Below are positions 32,317 to 40,610 of a stretch of DNA of 44,812 nt, in pieces. Every line of letters begins with the position of its first letter. Within the stretch, counting starts at the first letter, position 1. Both the position numbers and the translations under genes were made by a program. The DNA comes from Chromobacterium vaccinii (GTDB lineage: Bacteria > Pseudomonadota > Gammaproteobacteria > Burkholderiales > Chromobacteriaceae): contig NZ_JZJL01000042.1 in NCBI RefSeq assembly GCF_000971335.1, positions 1-44,812 on the forward strand, in the 5' to 3' direction. Under the pieces are notes generated by a model. The model ran no database searches. It saw nothing but the letters and a program-made list of their open reading frames with translations, and had not been told where the DNA came from.

Positions 32317-33191
32317 TGCAACATTTGTACGATCTTCTGGTATCGCCCTTCGTCGAGTTCGCCTTCATGCGCCGCGCCCTGGCCGGCTGCCTGGCGCTGG
32401 CGCTGGGCTCCGGCCCCATCGGCCTGTTTCTGGTGATGCGGCGCATGAGCCTGATGGGCGACGCGATGAGCCACGCGGTGCTGCCGGGCGCCGCCGTCGG
32501 CTTCATGTTCGCCGGCCTCAGCCTGCCGGCGATGAGCCTGGGCGGCTTCGTCGCCGGCGTGCTGGTGGCGCTGCTGGCGGGTCTCGCCACCCGCTTCACC
32601 AGCATCAAGGAGGATGCCAGCTTCGCGGCGTTCTACCTGCTGTCGCTGTCGCTGGGCGTGCTGTTGGTGTCCAAGGGCGGCAGCAATGTCGATCTGATGC
32701 ATATCCTGTTCGGCTCGGTGCTGGCGGTGGACGACGCCGCGCTGTACCTGGTGTCCGGCGTGGCCACGGCGACGCTGCTGACGCTGGCCGTCATCTACCG
32801 GCCGCTGCTGCTGGAGAGCCTGGACCCGGTCTATCTGCGCGCGGTGGGCGCGCGCGGCGCTTGGTGGCATCTGCTGTTCCTGATGCTGGTGGTGCTGAAC
32901 CTGGTGGCCGGCTTCCAGTCGCTGGGCACGCTGATGGCGGTGGGCTTGATGATGCTGCCGGCGATCACCTCGCGGCTGTGGACCGAGCGCATCGAGGCCA
33001 TGCTGGCGCTGGCGGTGGGCATCGCCTTCCTCAGCGGCCTCGGCGGCTTGCTGCTGTCTTATCACTTCGAACTGCCATCCGGCCCCGCCATCATCCTGCT
33101 GGCCGGCGTGGTCTACCTGCTGTCCTTGTTGTTCGCGCCGGTGGGCGGAGCCTTGCCCCGCTATATCCGCGCGCGGCATCTCGAATCTTGA
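32316..33191 (+). CDS. znuB: Zinc ABC transporter permease
   Basis: A 291-residue membrane permease of the ZnuB/TroC family (ABC-3) with about eight hydrophobic segments. The conserved MSLMGDAMSHAVLPG motif is at about residue 45. The start at 32316 uses the TGATG junction with znuC. It is followed 18 bases later by znuA. It forms the inner-membrane channel that accepts zinc from ZnuA. Confidence 0.95.
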   Translation: MQHLYDLLVSPFVEFAFMRRALAGCLALALGSGPIGLFLVMRRMSLMGDAMSHAVLPGAAVGFMFAGLSLPAMSLGGFVAGVLVALLAGLATRFTSIKEDASFAAFYLLSLSLGVLLVSKGGSNVDLMHILFGSVLAVDDAALYLVSGVATATLLTLAVIYRPLLLESLDPVYLRAVGARGAWWHLLFLMLVVLNLVAGFQSLGTLMAVGLMMLPAITSRLWTERIEAMLALAVGIAFLSGLGGLLLSYHFELPSGPAIILLAGVVYLLSLLFAPVGGALPRYIRARHLES

Positions 33192-33209
33192 ACCGATAGG
33201 GGAAAACCC

Positions 33210-34106
33210 ATGAAGAAGACTCTAGCCGCTTTGCTGCTGCTGGGCATGCCGGCCTTGGCGCTGGCCAAGGTGCCGGTGGTGGCCAGTTTCAGCATCATCG
33301 CCGACATGACCCGCGAGATCGGCGGCGACCGCGTGGAAGTGGTGTCGCTGGTCGGTCCGGACCAGGACGCGCACGTGTTCCAGCCGTCGCCGGCCGACAT
33401 CAAGAAGGTATCCGCCGCCAAGGTGCTGGTGACCAACGGTCTGGGCCTGGAGGGCTGGATGTCGCGTCTTGACAAGGCGGCCAACTTCCGCGGCGCGACC
33501 GTGGTGGCGTCCAAGGGCATCAAGACCCGCCAGGCGCCGGAAGAGGAGCATGCCGACGAGGATCACGGCCATGACCACGGCGACGTCGATCCGCACGCCT
33601 GGCATGACCCGGCGCGGGTGCAGACCTATATCAAGAACATCAGCGCCGGCCTGATCCAGGCCGATCCGGCCGGCAAGGCCGAGTACCAGCGCCGCGCGGC
33701 CGATTACGCCGCCAAGGTGAAGGCGGTGGACGACTGGGCGAAGCAGCAGTTCGCCGCGGTGCCGGCCGCCAAGCGCAAGATGCTGACCTCGCACGACGCC
33801 TTTGGCTATCTGGGCGAGCGCTATCAGCTGAAGGTGCTGGCGATCCAGGGCGTCAGCACCGAGTCCGAGGCTTCCGCCAAGGGGGTCGCGCAGCTGACGC
33901 GCCAGGTGAGGAAAGAAGGGGTGACGGCGATCTTCATGGAGAACATGAGCGACACCAGGCTGCTGAAGCAGCTGTCGGCCGAAGCCAAGGTGCGGATAGG
34001 CGGCAAGCTGTACGCCGACGCGCTGTCCGGCCCCAGCGGCCCGGCTGCCAGCTATCTGCAGCTGATGCGCTACAACGTCGACACCATCATGAAATCGTTC
34101 CGCTGA
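33210..34106 (+). CDS. znuA: Periplasmic zinc-binding protein
   Basis: A 298-residue solute-binding protein of the cluster A-I metal group. Signal peptide to about residue 19 (ends ALA). It contains the His/Asp/Glu-rich loop EEEHADEDHGHDHGD followed by DPHAWHDP, characteristic of ZnuA rather than manganese-binding relatives. Other ligand segments are DQDAHVFQPSP and LTSHDAFGYLG. The start follows AGGGGAAAACCC. Last gene of the zur-znu operon. Its last 20 bases overlap the convergent SafE-like gene, so no terminator fits between them. Confidence 0.95.
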   Translation: MKKTLAALLLLGMPALALAKVPVVASFSIIADMTREIGGDRVEVVSLVGPDQDAHVFQPSPADIKKVSAAKVLVTNGLGLEGWMSRLDKAANFRGATVVASKGIKTRQAPEEEHADEDHGHDHGDVDPHAWHDPARVQTYIKNISAGLIQADPAGKAEYQRRAADYAAKVKAVDDWAKQQFAAVPAAKRKMLTSHDAFGYLGERYQLKVLAIQGVSTESEASAKGVAQLTRQVRKEGVTAIFMENMSDTRLLKQLSAEAKVRIGGKLYADALSGPSGPAASYLQLMRYNVDTIMKSFR

Positions 34107-34764
34107 CGAGTTGAGCAAGCTTCCACACGCCGATTCCCGCCACGCCCAGTCCGGCCGCCAGCCGCACCGGGCGTTTTTGCATCCAGCGCCGCAGGCCGTC
34201 GGCGAACACGCCCATCAGCAAGAGATTGGGCAAGGTGCCCAGGCCGAAGGCCAGCATCATGCCGGCGCCGTTCCAGGCCGATCCGCTGGCCAGCGCCGAG
34301 ATCGATGCGCTGTACACCAGGCCGCAGGGCAGCCAGCCCCAGGCCGCGCCGACCGCGACCGCGCCGCCGGCCGACCGCACCGGCAGCAGCCGGCCCACCA
34401 GCGGCTGCACCCGCCGCCAAAGCGGTTGTCCCAGCTTTTCCAGCGCTACCACGGCCTGGGCGAATCCCGCCAGATAGAGGCCCATCGCGATCAGCATCAG
34501 ATCGGCGAGCAAGGCCAGACCCAGCTGCCAGGCATGGGTGGAGGCCAGGCTGAGCCCGCCCGCCGCCAGTCCGCCCAGCAAGGCGCCGATCAGCGCGTAG
34601 CTGGCGACGCGTCCCAGATTGTAGCCGGCCAGCACCCGCCAGCGGGCGTAGCCGGGCGGCTGGTGCAGGGTGAGCGCGGCGACGATGCCGCCGCACATGC
34701 CGACGCAGTGCCCGCCGCCCAGCAGGCCGGCGAGGAACAAGATCCAGAAATTTGTCTCAATCAT
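34087..34764 (-). CDS. SafE/DsbD_2-like membrane protein (COG2836 type)
   Basis: A 225-residue membrane protein with about six hydrophobic segments. It has the paired cysteine motifs GGHCVGMCGG near the N-terminus (about 18-26) and GWLPCGLVYSAS at about 140-150. These are typical of the sulphite exporter TauE/SafE-like, DsbD_2-domain group that includes proteins next to cytochrome oxidase assembly genes and linked to copper or thiol redox work. No transporter activity is proven for this subgroup. It is convergent with znuA and overlaps it by 20 bases. Confidence 0.85.
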   Translation of the reverse strand: MIETNFWILFLAGLLGGGHCVGMCGGIVAALTLHQPPGYARWRVLAGYNLGRVASYALIGALLGGLAAGGLSLASTHAWQLGLALLADLMLIAMGLYLAGFAQAVVALEKLGQPLWRRVQPLVGRLLPVRSAGGAVAVGAAWGWLPCGLVYSASISALASGSAWNGAGMMLAFGLGTLPNLLLMGVFADGLRRWMQKRPVRLAAGLGVAGIGVWKLAQLVSGTIS

Positions 34765-35117
34765 GCCGCAAGCGCTTCAGGAAAGCTCTATGGTAACAGA
34801 GGGCATGACGTAGCGGCTTGAACGTGCCGATTTGGCTTGATGACGGGGTTTGCGGCGGTTTGTTCGATTCTTTTTGGCATTGTTGAAACAGTCATTCTAC
34901 AAAAAAGGTTGAAGATAATTGTTTCGCCTACTGGCCAAAAGTACAGTTTGCAAAGAAAATGGCGGCTTGGGCGAGACAAGAAGGGCGGCGCTGTCTATAA
35001 GACGGACGCGGTCCAAGCCCGGAGCCAGGCTGGGATATGGGAGCGATTGCCGCGTAAGGCGGATCGATCCGGCCTGGGCTGCAATGAAAAGGAATGGGGA
35101 TACATGAGGAACACAAT
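34765..35117 (+). promoter_or_regulatory. Gap before the enoyl-CoA hydratase gene
   Basis: This 353-base stretch has no convincing gene. It is AT-rich from about 34860 to 34960. One candidate promoter for the hydratase gene is GAGACA (34973-34978) with TATAAG (34996-35001) and a 17-base spacer. The open frame from 34837 to 35133 has atypical composition and runs into the hydratase start, so it is not treated as a gene. Confidence 0.35.
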
Positions 35118-35903
35118 ATGGCCAGGTATCTGACACTTGAACGGCTGGGCAAATCGGCCATCATCACGCTTTCCAACCTGCCTGCCAATCTGCTGACGAC
35201 CGATGGCCTGAACGAGCTGACGGCGACGCTGCAGGCGCTGAATGCGGATGATGACGTGCGTTCGGTGGTGATTACCGGCGCCGGCGACGCGTTTTTTTCC
35301 GCCGGAGCAGATTTGAAGCAGTTCGCCGCTGGCGACAAGGCCGCGGCGGATGTGGTGCTGCAGGCCTTCGCCAACGCGCTGCAGGCGATACGCGCCTACC
35401 GCGGCGTCACTGTCGCCGCCGTCAACGGATTCGCGCTGGGCGGCGGCTTGGAGTGCGCGCTGGTGTGCGACTACATCATCGCCGAGCGCGGCTCCAAGCT
35501 GGGCCTGCCGGAAGCCAAGGTCGGTCTGATTCCCGCCGCCGGCGGCACCAAGACGCTGGCCGACAAGGTGGGCGTGTCCTGGGCCAAGCGCATCATCCTG
35601 GGCGGCGAGGTGGTGTCGGCCGAGCAGGCGCTGAAGATAGGCCTGATCGAAGAGGTGGTGGATCAGGGCTTCGCCAAGATCGTCGCGGTCAGCCTGGCCA
35701 ACAAGGTGGCGGGGCAGGGGCCGGTCGCGGTGGCCGCCGCGCGCAAGCTGATCGAAGACAGCCCCAATCTCAATCTGGACGAGCATCTGAAGCGCGAGCG
35801 CGCGGCGACGCTGGGGCTGGTGGGCGGTTCGGAACAACTGGAGGGCGTGGCCGCCTTTCTGGCCAAACGCGCGCCCAGTTGGGCGCAGGACGACGACGAC
35901 TGA
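35118..35903 (+). CDS. Enoyl-CoA hydratase/isomerase family protein
   Basis: A 261-residue crotonase-fold protein. The oxyanion-hole segments are FFSAGADLKQFA (about 56-67) and NGFALGGGLECALVCDY (about 103-119), followed by LGLPEAKVGLIPAAGG, where the Glu of PEAK and the Pro-rich turn match enoyl-CoA hydratases. It probably hydrates trans-2-enoyl-CoA in fatty acid or aromatic breakdown. Start at 35118 has GAGGA eight bases upstream, better placed than ATG 35094. Only a LysR gene follows, so the exact pathway is not shown. Confidence 0.9.
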   Translation: MARYLTLERLGKSAIITLSNLPANLLTTDGLNELTATLQALNADDDVRSVVITGAGDAFFSAGADLKQFAAGDKAAADVVLQAFANALQAIRAYRGVTVAAVNGFALGGGLECALVCDYIIAERGSKLGLPEAKVGLIPAAGGTKTLADKVGVSWAKRIILGGEVVSAEQALKIGLIEEVVDQGFAKIVAVSLANKVAGQGPVAVAAARKLIEDSPNLNLDEHLKRERAATLGLVGGSEQLEGVAAFLAKRAPSWAQDDDD

Positions 35904-36057
35904 GCCGTCGCCGCTTTGCGAGCCGATATGACGACAGCCGCCTGCGCGCAAGTTTTGCCGCCGGCGGCTTTGTTTTGGCGGCGTCTGCCATGTTAGCCTA
36001 GTCGTCATTTGGCATATTCGGCCGCGGACGCCTGCGGCCGGCATCGCAGGGGAGAGC

Positions 36058-36951
36058 ATGGAAATCTACCAGTTGCGCACCTTCGTCACCGTGGCCCAGC
36101 AAGGCCACCTGACGCAGGCGGCCGAGTTGCTGCATCTGTCGCAGCCGGCGGTGACCGCGCAAATCAAGGCCCTGGAGGAAGAAGTGGGCATGCAGTTGTT
36201 CGAGCGCAGCGCCGGCGGCGTCAGCCTGACCCGGGCCGGCCAGGAGTTGCTGCCGCAGGCGCAGGGCGTGCTGGCCGCCGCGCGCGACATCATCAACCAC
36301 GCCAAGCAGCTGAAGGGCCAGCTGTCGGGACAGGCGCGCATCGGCGTGACGCTGATGCCGGACCTCCTGAAGCTGGGGCCATGGGTGGCGGCGCTGGCGG
36401 ACGCCCACCCGCTGCTGGAGGTGAAGCTCACCCATGGCGTATCGGTGGATGTGCTGAATCTGGTGCGCAAGAAAGAGCTGGACGCCGGCTTCTACTTGGG
36501 CAAGAACCCCTATATGAACGTCAGCACCGTGCCTTTGCGGATGCTGAATTTCCGCGTCGCCTTGCCGCCGGCCTGGGCGGGGCAGGCGGCGGAAGGGCGG
36601 CTGAAGGAGCTTGGCAAGCTGCCCTGGGTCGGCATCTCGCAGTTTTCCAGCTTGTCCAAGATCACCGCCGAGTTGTGGCGGGAACTCAATATCTCGCCTA
36701 AAAAGGTGGCGGAGAGCGATCACTTGTCTGTAATACTGGAGCTGGTGGCCGCAGGCGTGGGCGCGGCTCTGGTGCGCGAGGAAGACGCGCTGGCCTGGGA
36801 GGCCGCCGGGCGCGTCCGGCTGGTGCCTGACCTGCGCAAGAGCGCCGAGCTGCAGTTTGTCTATCCGGCCGACCGGACCGGCGATCCGGTGCTGGAAACC
36901 TTGTTGCGCGAGTTGCTGGCGGTCTGGGAGCTTCCCTGTCCGCAAACGTGA
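36058..36951 (+). CDS. LysR-family transcriptional regulator
   Basis: A 297-residue regulator. The N-terminal winged helix-turn-helix (1-60) reads MEIYQLRTFVTVAQQGHLTQAAELLHLSQPAVTAQIKALE in shortened form: LRTFVTVAQ, AAELLHLSQPAVTAQI. The rest is a substrate-binding-like sensor domain. It follows GGGGAGAGC. It lies 154 bp after the hydratase gene on the same strand. LysR regulators are often divergent from targets; here none is divergent, so the regulated gene is unclear. Confidence 0.93.
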   Translation: MEIYQLRTFVTVAQQGHLTQAAELLHLSQPAVTAQIKALEEEVGMQLFERSAGGVSLTRAGQELLPQAQGVLAAARDIINHAKQLKGQLSGQARIGVTLMPDLLKLGPWVAALADAHPLLEVKLTHGVSVDVLNLVRKKELDAGFYLGKNPYMNVSTVPLRMLNFRVALPPAWAGQAAEGRLKELGKLPWVGISQFSSLSKITAELWRELNISPKKVAESDHLSVILELVAAGVGAALVREEDALAWEAAGRVRLVPDLRKSAELQFVYPADRTGDPVLETLLRELLAVWELPCPQT

Positions 36952-36988
36952 GTCCGGGCGCGCGAGCGCCGTCGAATGAGGAGGCCGC

Positions 36989-37444
36989 ATGGCCAGATGG
37001 ATAGTCGGAGCGATGGAAACATATTGCGGCGCGGTGGAGCAGGGGCAGCGCCGCTGGCTGGACGCTCAGCAGGAGGCGTGCAGCTGTTGGCTGTCGTCGA
37101 TCACGCCGAGCTTCGCCTTGTCGGAAGGGGAGATGGAGCGGCGGATCGATGGCGGTCTGCTGGCGGGCGCCTCGATATGGCAGGCCCAGGCCGACATCCA
37201 GCGTGGATTGATGCTGGCTGCCGAGAGGCTGTGGACCGAGATGGGACGCAGCATCGCGCGGCAGCTGCCCGATGACGGGGCGGCGCCGATCGCGGCGGTG
37301 CGCCAGGCGCTGGAGGTGGGCTGCGCTTCCGGCGCGGCCTTGTCCACCGCGTCGCGGCAGGCCGGGCATTTCGCCGCCACCAACTTTTCCGGCATTCCGC
37401 TGAAAGCCGCCCGCGATGTGAGGCGCGTGCTGCGGCAATCCTGA
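36989..37444 (+). CDS. Hypothetical helical protein, possibly phasin-like
   Basis: A 151-residue soluble protein with no signal peptide or membrane helix. It starts behind AGGAGG. The N-terminal half is amphipathic-helical with several Trp and Gln residues (RWLDAQQEACSCW, SIWQAQADIQ), and the C-terminal half is Ala-rich. The overall look recalls phasins that coat polyhydroxyalkanoate granules, but there is no decisive motif. It is 37 bp after the LysR gene and could be co-transcribed. Unknown function. Confidence 0.75.
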   Translation: MARWIVGAMETYCGAVEQGQRRWLDAQQEACSCWLSSITPSFALSEGEMERRIDGGLLAGASIWQAQADIQRGLMLAAERLWTEMGRSIARQLPDDGAAPIAAVRQALEVGCASGAALSTASRQAGHFAATNFSGIPLKAARDVRRVLRQS

Positions 37445-37525
37445 TCCGCGGTCGCCGCGGTTTGCGCAGGCGCATGGTATGCTGACCGCATCGGCCCGGA
37501 GATGGGCATCAGGGGAAAGCGTGCG

Positions 37526-37942
37526 ATGAGAATCCATGGCGCCTGTCACTGCGGCAATATTTCCTTCGACCTCGACTGGCCCGACGGCGCGGCGATCCCC
37601 GCTCGTCGTTGCGGCTGCGGCTTCTGCCGCAAGCATGGCGGCGTCTGGACCACCTCTCCCGCCGGCAGGCTGGAGGTGACGCTGCGCAATCCGCAGGGGG
37701 TATCGCATTACCGCTTCGGCACCCGTACCGCCGACTTCCACATCTGTTCCGATTGCGGCGCCGCGCCGCTGGTCACCAGCGAGATCGGCGGCCGTTTGCG
37801 CGCCGTGGTCAGCGTCAACGCCTTCGAGACGCCTGGCCTGCCGCTGGGCGATGCGGCCGACGTATCGTTCGATGGCGAGAGCGAAACGGAGAGGCTGGCG
37901 CGGCGCGCCCGCAACTGGATCCCCGATGTCCGTTTCGTCTGA
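37526..37942 (+). CDS. GFA-family (glutathione-dependent formaldehyde-activating-like) protein
   Basis: A 138-residue zinc-binding protein of the GFA/CENP-V fold. The Cys signature is intact: GACHCGNISF near the N-terminus, RRCGCGFCRKHGG (about 29-41) and ICSDCGAAP (about 74-82). Family members include formaldehyde-activating enzyme, but most have unknown activity. Start at 37526 follows AGGGGAAAG. Its end overlaps the GNAT gene by 17 bases, and a GST gene follows, suggesting a small detoxification-type operon. Confidence 0.88.
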   Translation: MRIHGACHCGNISFDLDWPDGAAIPARRCGCGFCRKHGGVWTTSPAGRLEVTLRNPQGVSHYRFGTRTADFHICSDCGAAPLVTSEIGGRLRAVVSVNAFETPGLPLGDAADVSFDGESETERLARRARNWIPDVRFV

Positions 37943-38465
37943 TCGCCTTCCCCTTATCCGGCTGGAGGCCTTTTCGGCCGAGGCCTTGGCCGATCTGGCC
38001 GATGGCAGGCAGCCGGCAAGCCTGGGCCGCCGCTGCGAGGAGGGCGCCTTGCCGCCGCCGGAGGTGGCAAGTCGGGCATTGCGTTTGTTGGCGTCAGGCG
38101 TGGCCGAGCGTTGGAGCCTGCCCTACGCGATGATCGATGAGCGCGGCGCGATTGTCGGCGCCTGCGGCTTCAAGGGAGCTCCCTGCCTGGGGCTGGTGGA
38201 GATCGGCTACGGTGTGGCCCCCCTGCGGCGTGGACGCGGCATTGCCGCGGCCGCCGTGAGGCTGTTGCTGGAGGAGGCGGTCATCCGCGGCGGCGCGCGC
38301 CGGGTGCTGGCGCGGATCAATCCGGATAATGCCGCGTCGTCGCGGGTGGCGGACAAGCTGGGTTTCGTCCGCGGCGAGGTGAGGCTGGACGATGACGGCG
38401 AGCCGTTGGCGCAATGGCTGTGGCCGCCTTCAACTGATTTTGCCCATGATGGAGAAGCGCCATGA
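37926..38465 (+). CDS. GNAT-family N-acetyltransferase
   Basis: A 179-residue acetyltransferase. The acetyl-CoA binding motif is IGYGVAPLRRGRGIAAAAVR near residue 98 (R/Q-x-x-G-x-G/A pattern as RRGRGIA). NPDNAASSRVADKLGF is the other conserved GNAT segment, resembling RimJ/RimL-type enzymes. Start at 37926 lies within the end of the GFA gene and the stop overlaps the GST start by four bases, so the three genes are translationally linked. Substrate unknown. Confidence 0.85.
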   Translation: MSVSSDRLPLIRLEAFSAEALADLADGRQPASLGRRCEEGALPPPEVASRALRLLASGVAERWSLPYAMIDERGAIVGACGFKGAPCLGLVEIGYGVAPLRRGRGIAAAAVRLLLEEAVIRGGARRVLARINPDNAASSRVADKLGFVRGEVRLDDDGEPLAQWLWPPSTDFAHDGEAP

Positions 38466-39097
38466 AGCTGATCGGCATGCTGGATTCCCCCTATGTCCGC
38501 CGCGTCGCGGTTTCCCTGCAGTTGCTGGACCTTCCATTCGAACACCATCCCTTGTCGGTGTTCAGCGCATTCGGCCGTTTCCGGGAGATCAATCCGGTGG
38601 TCAAGGCTCCCACCCTGATCTGCGACGACGGCACGGCGCTGATGGACTCCACGTTGATCCTGCAGTACGCGGAGTCGATCGCGCCGGGGCGCAGCCTGCT
38701 GCCGTCCGATCCGCAGCGCCTGCTGCGCAGCCTGCGGGTGACGGGGCTGGCGCTGGCGGCCTGCGAGAAGAGCGTGCAGATCGTCTACGAGCGCAAGCTG
38801 CGCCCTGAAGACGCGCGCTACCAGCCCTGGCTGGAGCGGATCAGCAGCCAGTTGCTGGCCGCTTACGACGAACTGGAGCGGGAGCTGGCATCCGGCGTGC
38901 CGGACATCGGCGGCGGGGCCATTGATCAGGCCTGGTTGAGCACTGCCGTCGCCTGGCACTTCAGCAGGCGGATGACGGCTGACATCGTGCCGGAAGATGA
39001 GTATCCGGCCTTGGCCGCCCTGTCCGCGCGGGCGGAGGCTCTGGACGCGTTCCGGGCTGCGCCGTATGGAGATGGCGCGTATCCGGTCCGTTTTTGA
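38462..39097 (+). CDS. Glutathione S-transferase
   Basis: A 211-residue cytosolic GST. The thioredoxin-like N-terminal domain starts MKLIGMLDSPYVRRVAVSL, with catalytic Ser or nearby residue in SPYVRR, and contains the cis-Pro motif VKAPTL and the glutathione-binding DSTLILQY (E/D-S). The C-terminal domain is all helical. It conjugates glutathione to electrophiles or acts as a thiol reductase. Third gene of the GFA-GNAT-GST string. Confidence 0.92.
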   Translation: MKLIGMLDSPYVRRVAVSLQLLDLPFEHHPLSVFSAFGRFREINPVVKAPTLICDDGTALMDSTLILQYAESIAPGRSLLPSDPQRLLRSLRVTGLALAACEKSVQIVYERKLRPEDARYQPWLERISSQLLAAYDELERELASGVPDIGGGAIDQAWLSTAVAWHFSRRMTADIVPEDEYPALAALSARAEALDAFRAAPYGDGAYPVRF

Positions 39098-39122
39098 TGC
39101 GCTGCGTCAAATAACATATCCT

Positions 39123-39290
39123 GCATGTTCCTGGGGCGTGATCAACGACCGCAGCGGCGGCTGGTATTACTGCTTCACTACCGGCGACATCGTCAGCGCG
39201 GTGCAGTCCGGGCGGCAGATCGTTCTCGACGTCTACGGCAAGGGCAACACGGTGAAGTGCGGCGATGTGTTCACGCTGACTGCGCCCTGA
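39123..39290 (+). pseudogene. Possible gene fragment: C-terminal piece of a secreted-type protein
   Basis: After the GST stop an open frame runs to 39290 and encodes a segment with SWGVINDRSGGWYYCF, DIVSAVQSGRQIVLDVYGKG and a final CGDVFTLTAP. The composition is that of a small extracellular beta-rich domain with two Cys. There is no credible start codon with a ribosome-binding site, only an in-frame ATG inside the GST gene and a GTG at 39138. It looks like the end of a longer gene that has lost its front, or an unrecognised small protein. Confidence 0.4.
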
Positions 39291-39310
39291 CCCTGCTGCG
39301 ATGACACAAT

Positions 39311-39346
39311 AAAACGCCGCCGCATTTCACAATGCGGCGGCGTTGT
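39311..39346. terminator. Bidirectional hairpin terminator
   Basis: AACGCCGCCGCATT (39313-39326) pairs perfectly with AATGCGGCGGCGTT (39331-39344) around TCAC. On the minus strand it is followed by TTATTG, serving the cytochrome gene that ends at 39365; on the plus strand the following tract is short. Confidence 0.8.
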
Positions 39347-39364
39347 CGTTGACGCTTGATGGAA

Positions 39365-40600
39365 TTACTTCTGATGCGCGTCGTCGGCCACGATGCCGCG
39401 CACCTTGGCCACGTCGCCGGCAGCCACCGGACTGGCGGCGTTGCCCCAGCTCTGGCGCATATAGGTGAGCACGTCGGCCACCTCCTGGTCGTTCATCTGC
39501 TGGGCGTAGCCCGGCATGCTGTATTCCCAGGCCAGGTGGCGCGTGCGGGCGTTGACGCCGCCTTCCAGCACCACGCGGATCAGCGAGGTGGCGTCGCGTG
39601 CCATCACCGCCGAGCTGCCGGCCAGCGCCGGCACCACCTTGTCATGCCCCTGGCCGTTGGCCTGGTGGCAGGTGGCGCAGTTCTCGAAGAACAACGTGGC
39701 GCCGGTGCGCACCGGGGCGACGTCGGCCGCGCCCGCGCCCGGAAGGCTCTTCAGGTAGACGGCGATCGCCGACAGGTCGGCGGTGTTGATGTGCTGGCTG
39801 CTGTAGTGCACCACTTCCGCCATCGGGCCGAATGCCGCGGTGTAGCGGTTGCGGCCGGTCTGCAGGTATTGCACCAGCTCGTCGGCCGACCAGCCGCCCA
39901 GGCCTTCGCGCGCGTCGCCGGTCAGGTTGCCGGCGTACCAGCCGGCCAGCTGCGCGCCGGTCAGGTAGCCGGGCTTCTTCTCGCTCAGCGCCACTTCCTG
40001 GAAGGCGACGCCGCGCGGGGTGTGGCAGGTGCCGCAGTGGGCCATGCCCTGCACCAGGTAGGCGCCGCGATTCCACTCGGCGTTCTTGGCGGCGTCAGGC
40101 TGGTAGCGACTGTCGTCGTGGAACATCCAGCGCCACAGCGTCAGCGGCCAGCGCATCGACAGCGGCCAGGGAATGTCGCTGTCGCGGTTGGCCTGCTTCA
40201 CTGGCGCGACGCCGTGCATGAAGTAGGCGTACAGGTCGCGCATGTCATCGTCGTTGATGCGGGCGAACGAGGTGTAGGGCATGGCCGGGTACAGCGAATG
40301 TCCTTCCTTGGCCACGCCACGGCGCAGCGCGCGGGCGAAGTCCTCGTAGCTGTAGTTGCCGATGCCGGTTTCCTTGTCCGGCGTGATGTTGGTGGAGTAG
40401 ATCTTTCCCACCGGGGTGTCCATAGGCAGCCCGCCGGCGTTTTCCTTGCCGCCGGGCGCGCTGTGGCAGGCGATGCAGTCCGACACGCGGGCGAGGTAGG
40501 CGCCGCGGCGCACGCCGTCGGTGTCGACATGCGCCAGCGCGGCGTTCGCCGCACAGGCCAGCAGGGCCGCGAGACCCAGGGTTTTCATCAGTTTCATCAC
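39365..40600 (-). CDS. Triheme cytochrome c, electron acceptor subunit of a periplasmic dehydrogenase
   Basis: A 411-residue cytochrome with a signal peptide to about residue 23 (ends ALA) and three haem motifs: CIACH (42-46), CGTCH (189-193) and CATCH (308-312). This layout matches the cytochrome c subunits of membrane-bound alcohol, gluconate and sorbitol dehydrogenases. It lies 10 bases after the flavoprotein gene on the same strand, so it most likely accepts electrons from that enzyme and passes them to the respiratory chain. Confidence 0.93.
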   Translation of the reverse strand: MMKLMKTLGLAALLACAANAALAHVDTDGVRRGAYLARVSDCIACHSAPGGKENAGGLPMDTPVGKIYSTNITPDKETGIGNYSYEDFARALRRGVAKEGHSLYPAMPYTSFARINDDDMRDLYAYFMHGVAPVKQANRDSDIPWPLSMRWPLTLWRWMFHDDSRYQPDAAKNAEWNRGAYLVQGMAHCGTCHTPRGVAFQEVALSEKKPGYLTGAQLAGWYAGNLTGDAREGLGGWSADELVQYLQTGRNRYTAAFGPMAEVVHYSSQHINTADLSAIAVYLKSLPGAGAADVAPVRTGATLFFENCATCHQANGQGHDKVVPALAGSSAVMARDATSLIRVVLEGGVNARTRHLAWEYSMPGYAQQMNDQEVADVLTYMRQSWGNAASPVAAGDVAKVRGIVADDAHQK

Positions 40601-40610
40601 GGTGTTCCTG

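Noticed and set aside
34837-35133. 98-codon open frame before the enoyl-CoA hydratase gene
   Set aside because: No ribosome-binding site, mixed composition, and it covers the likely promoter and start of the hydratase gene.
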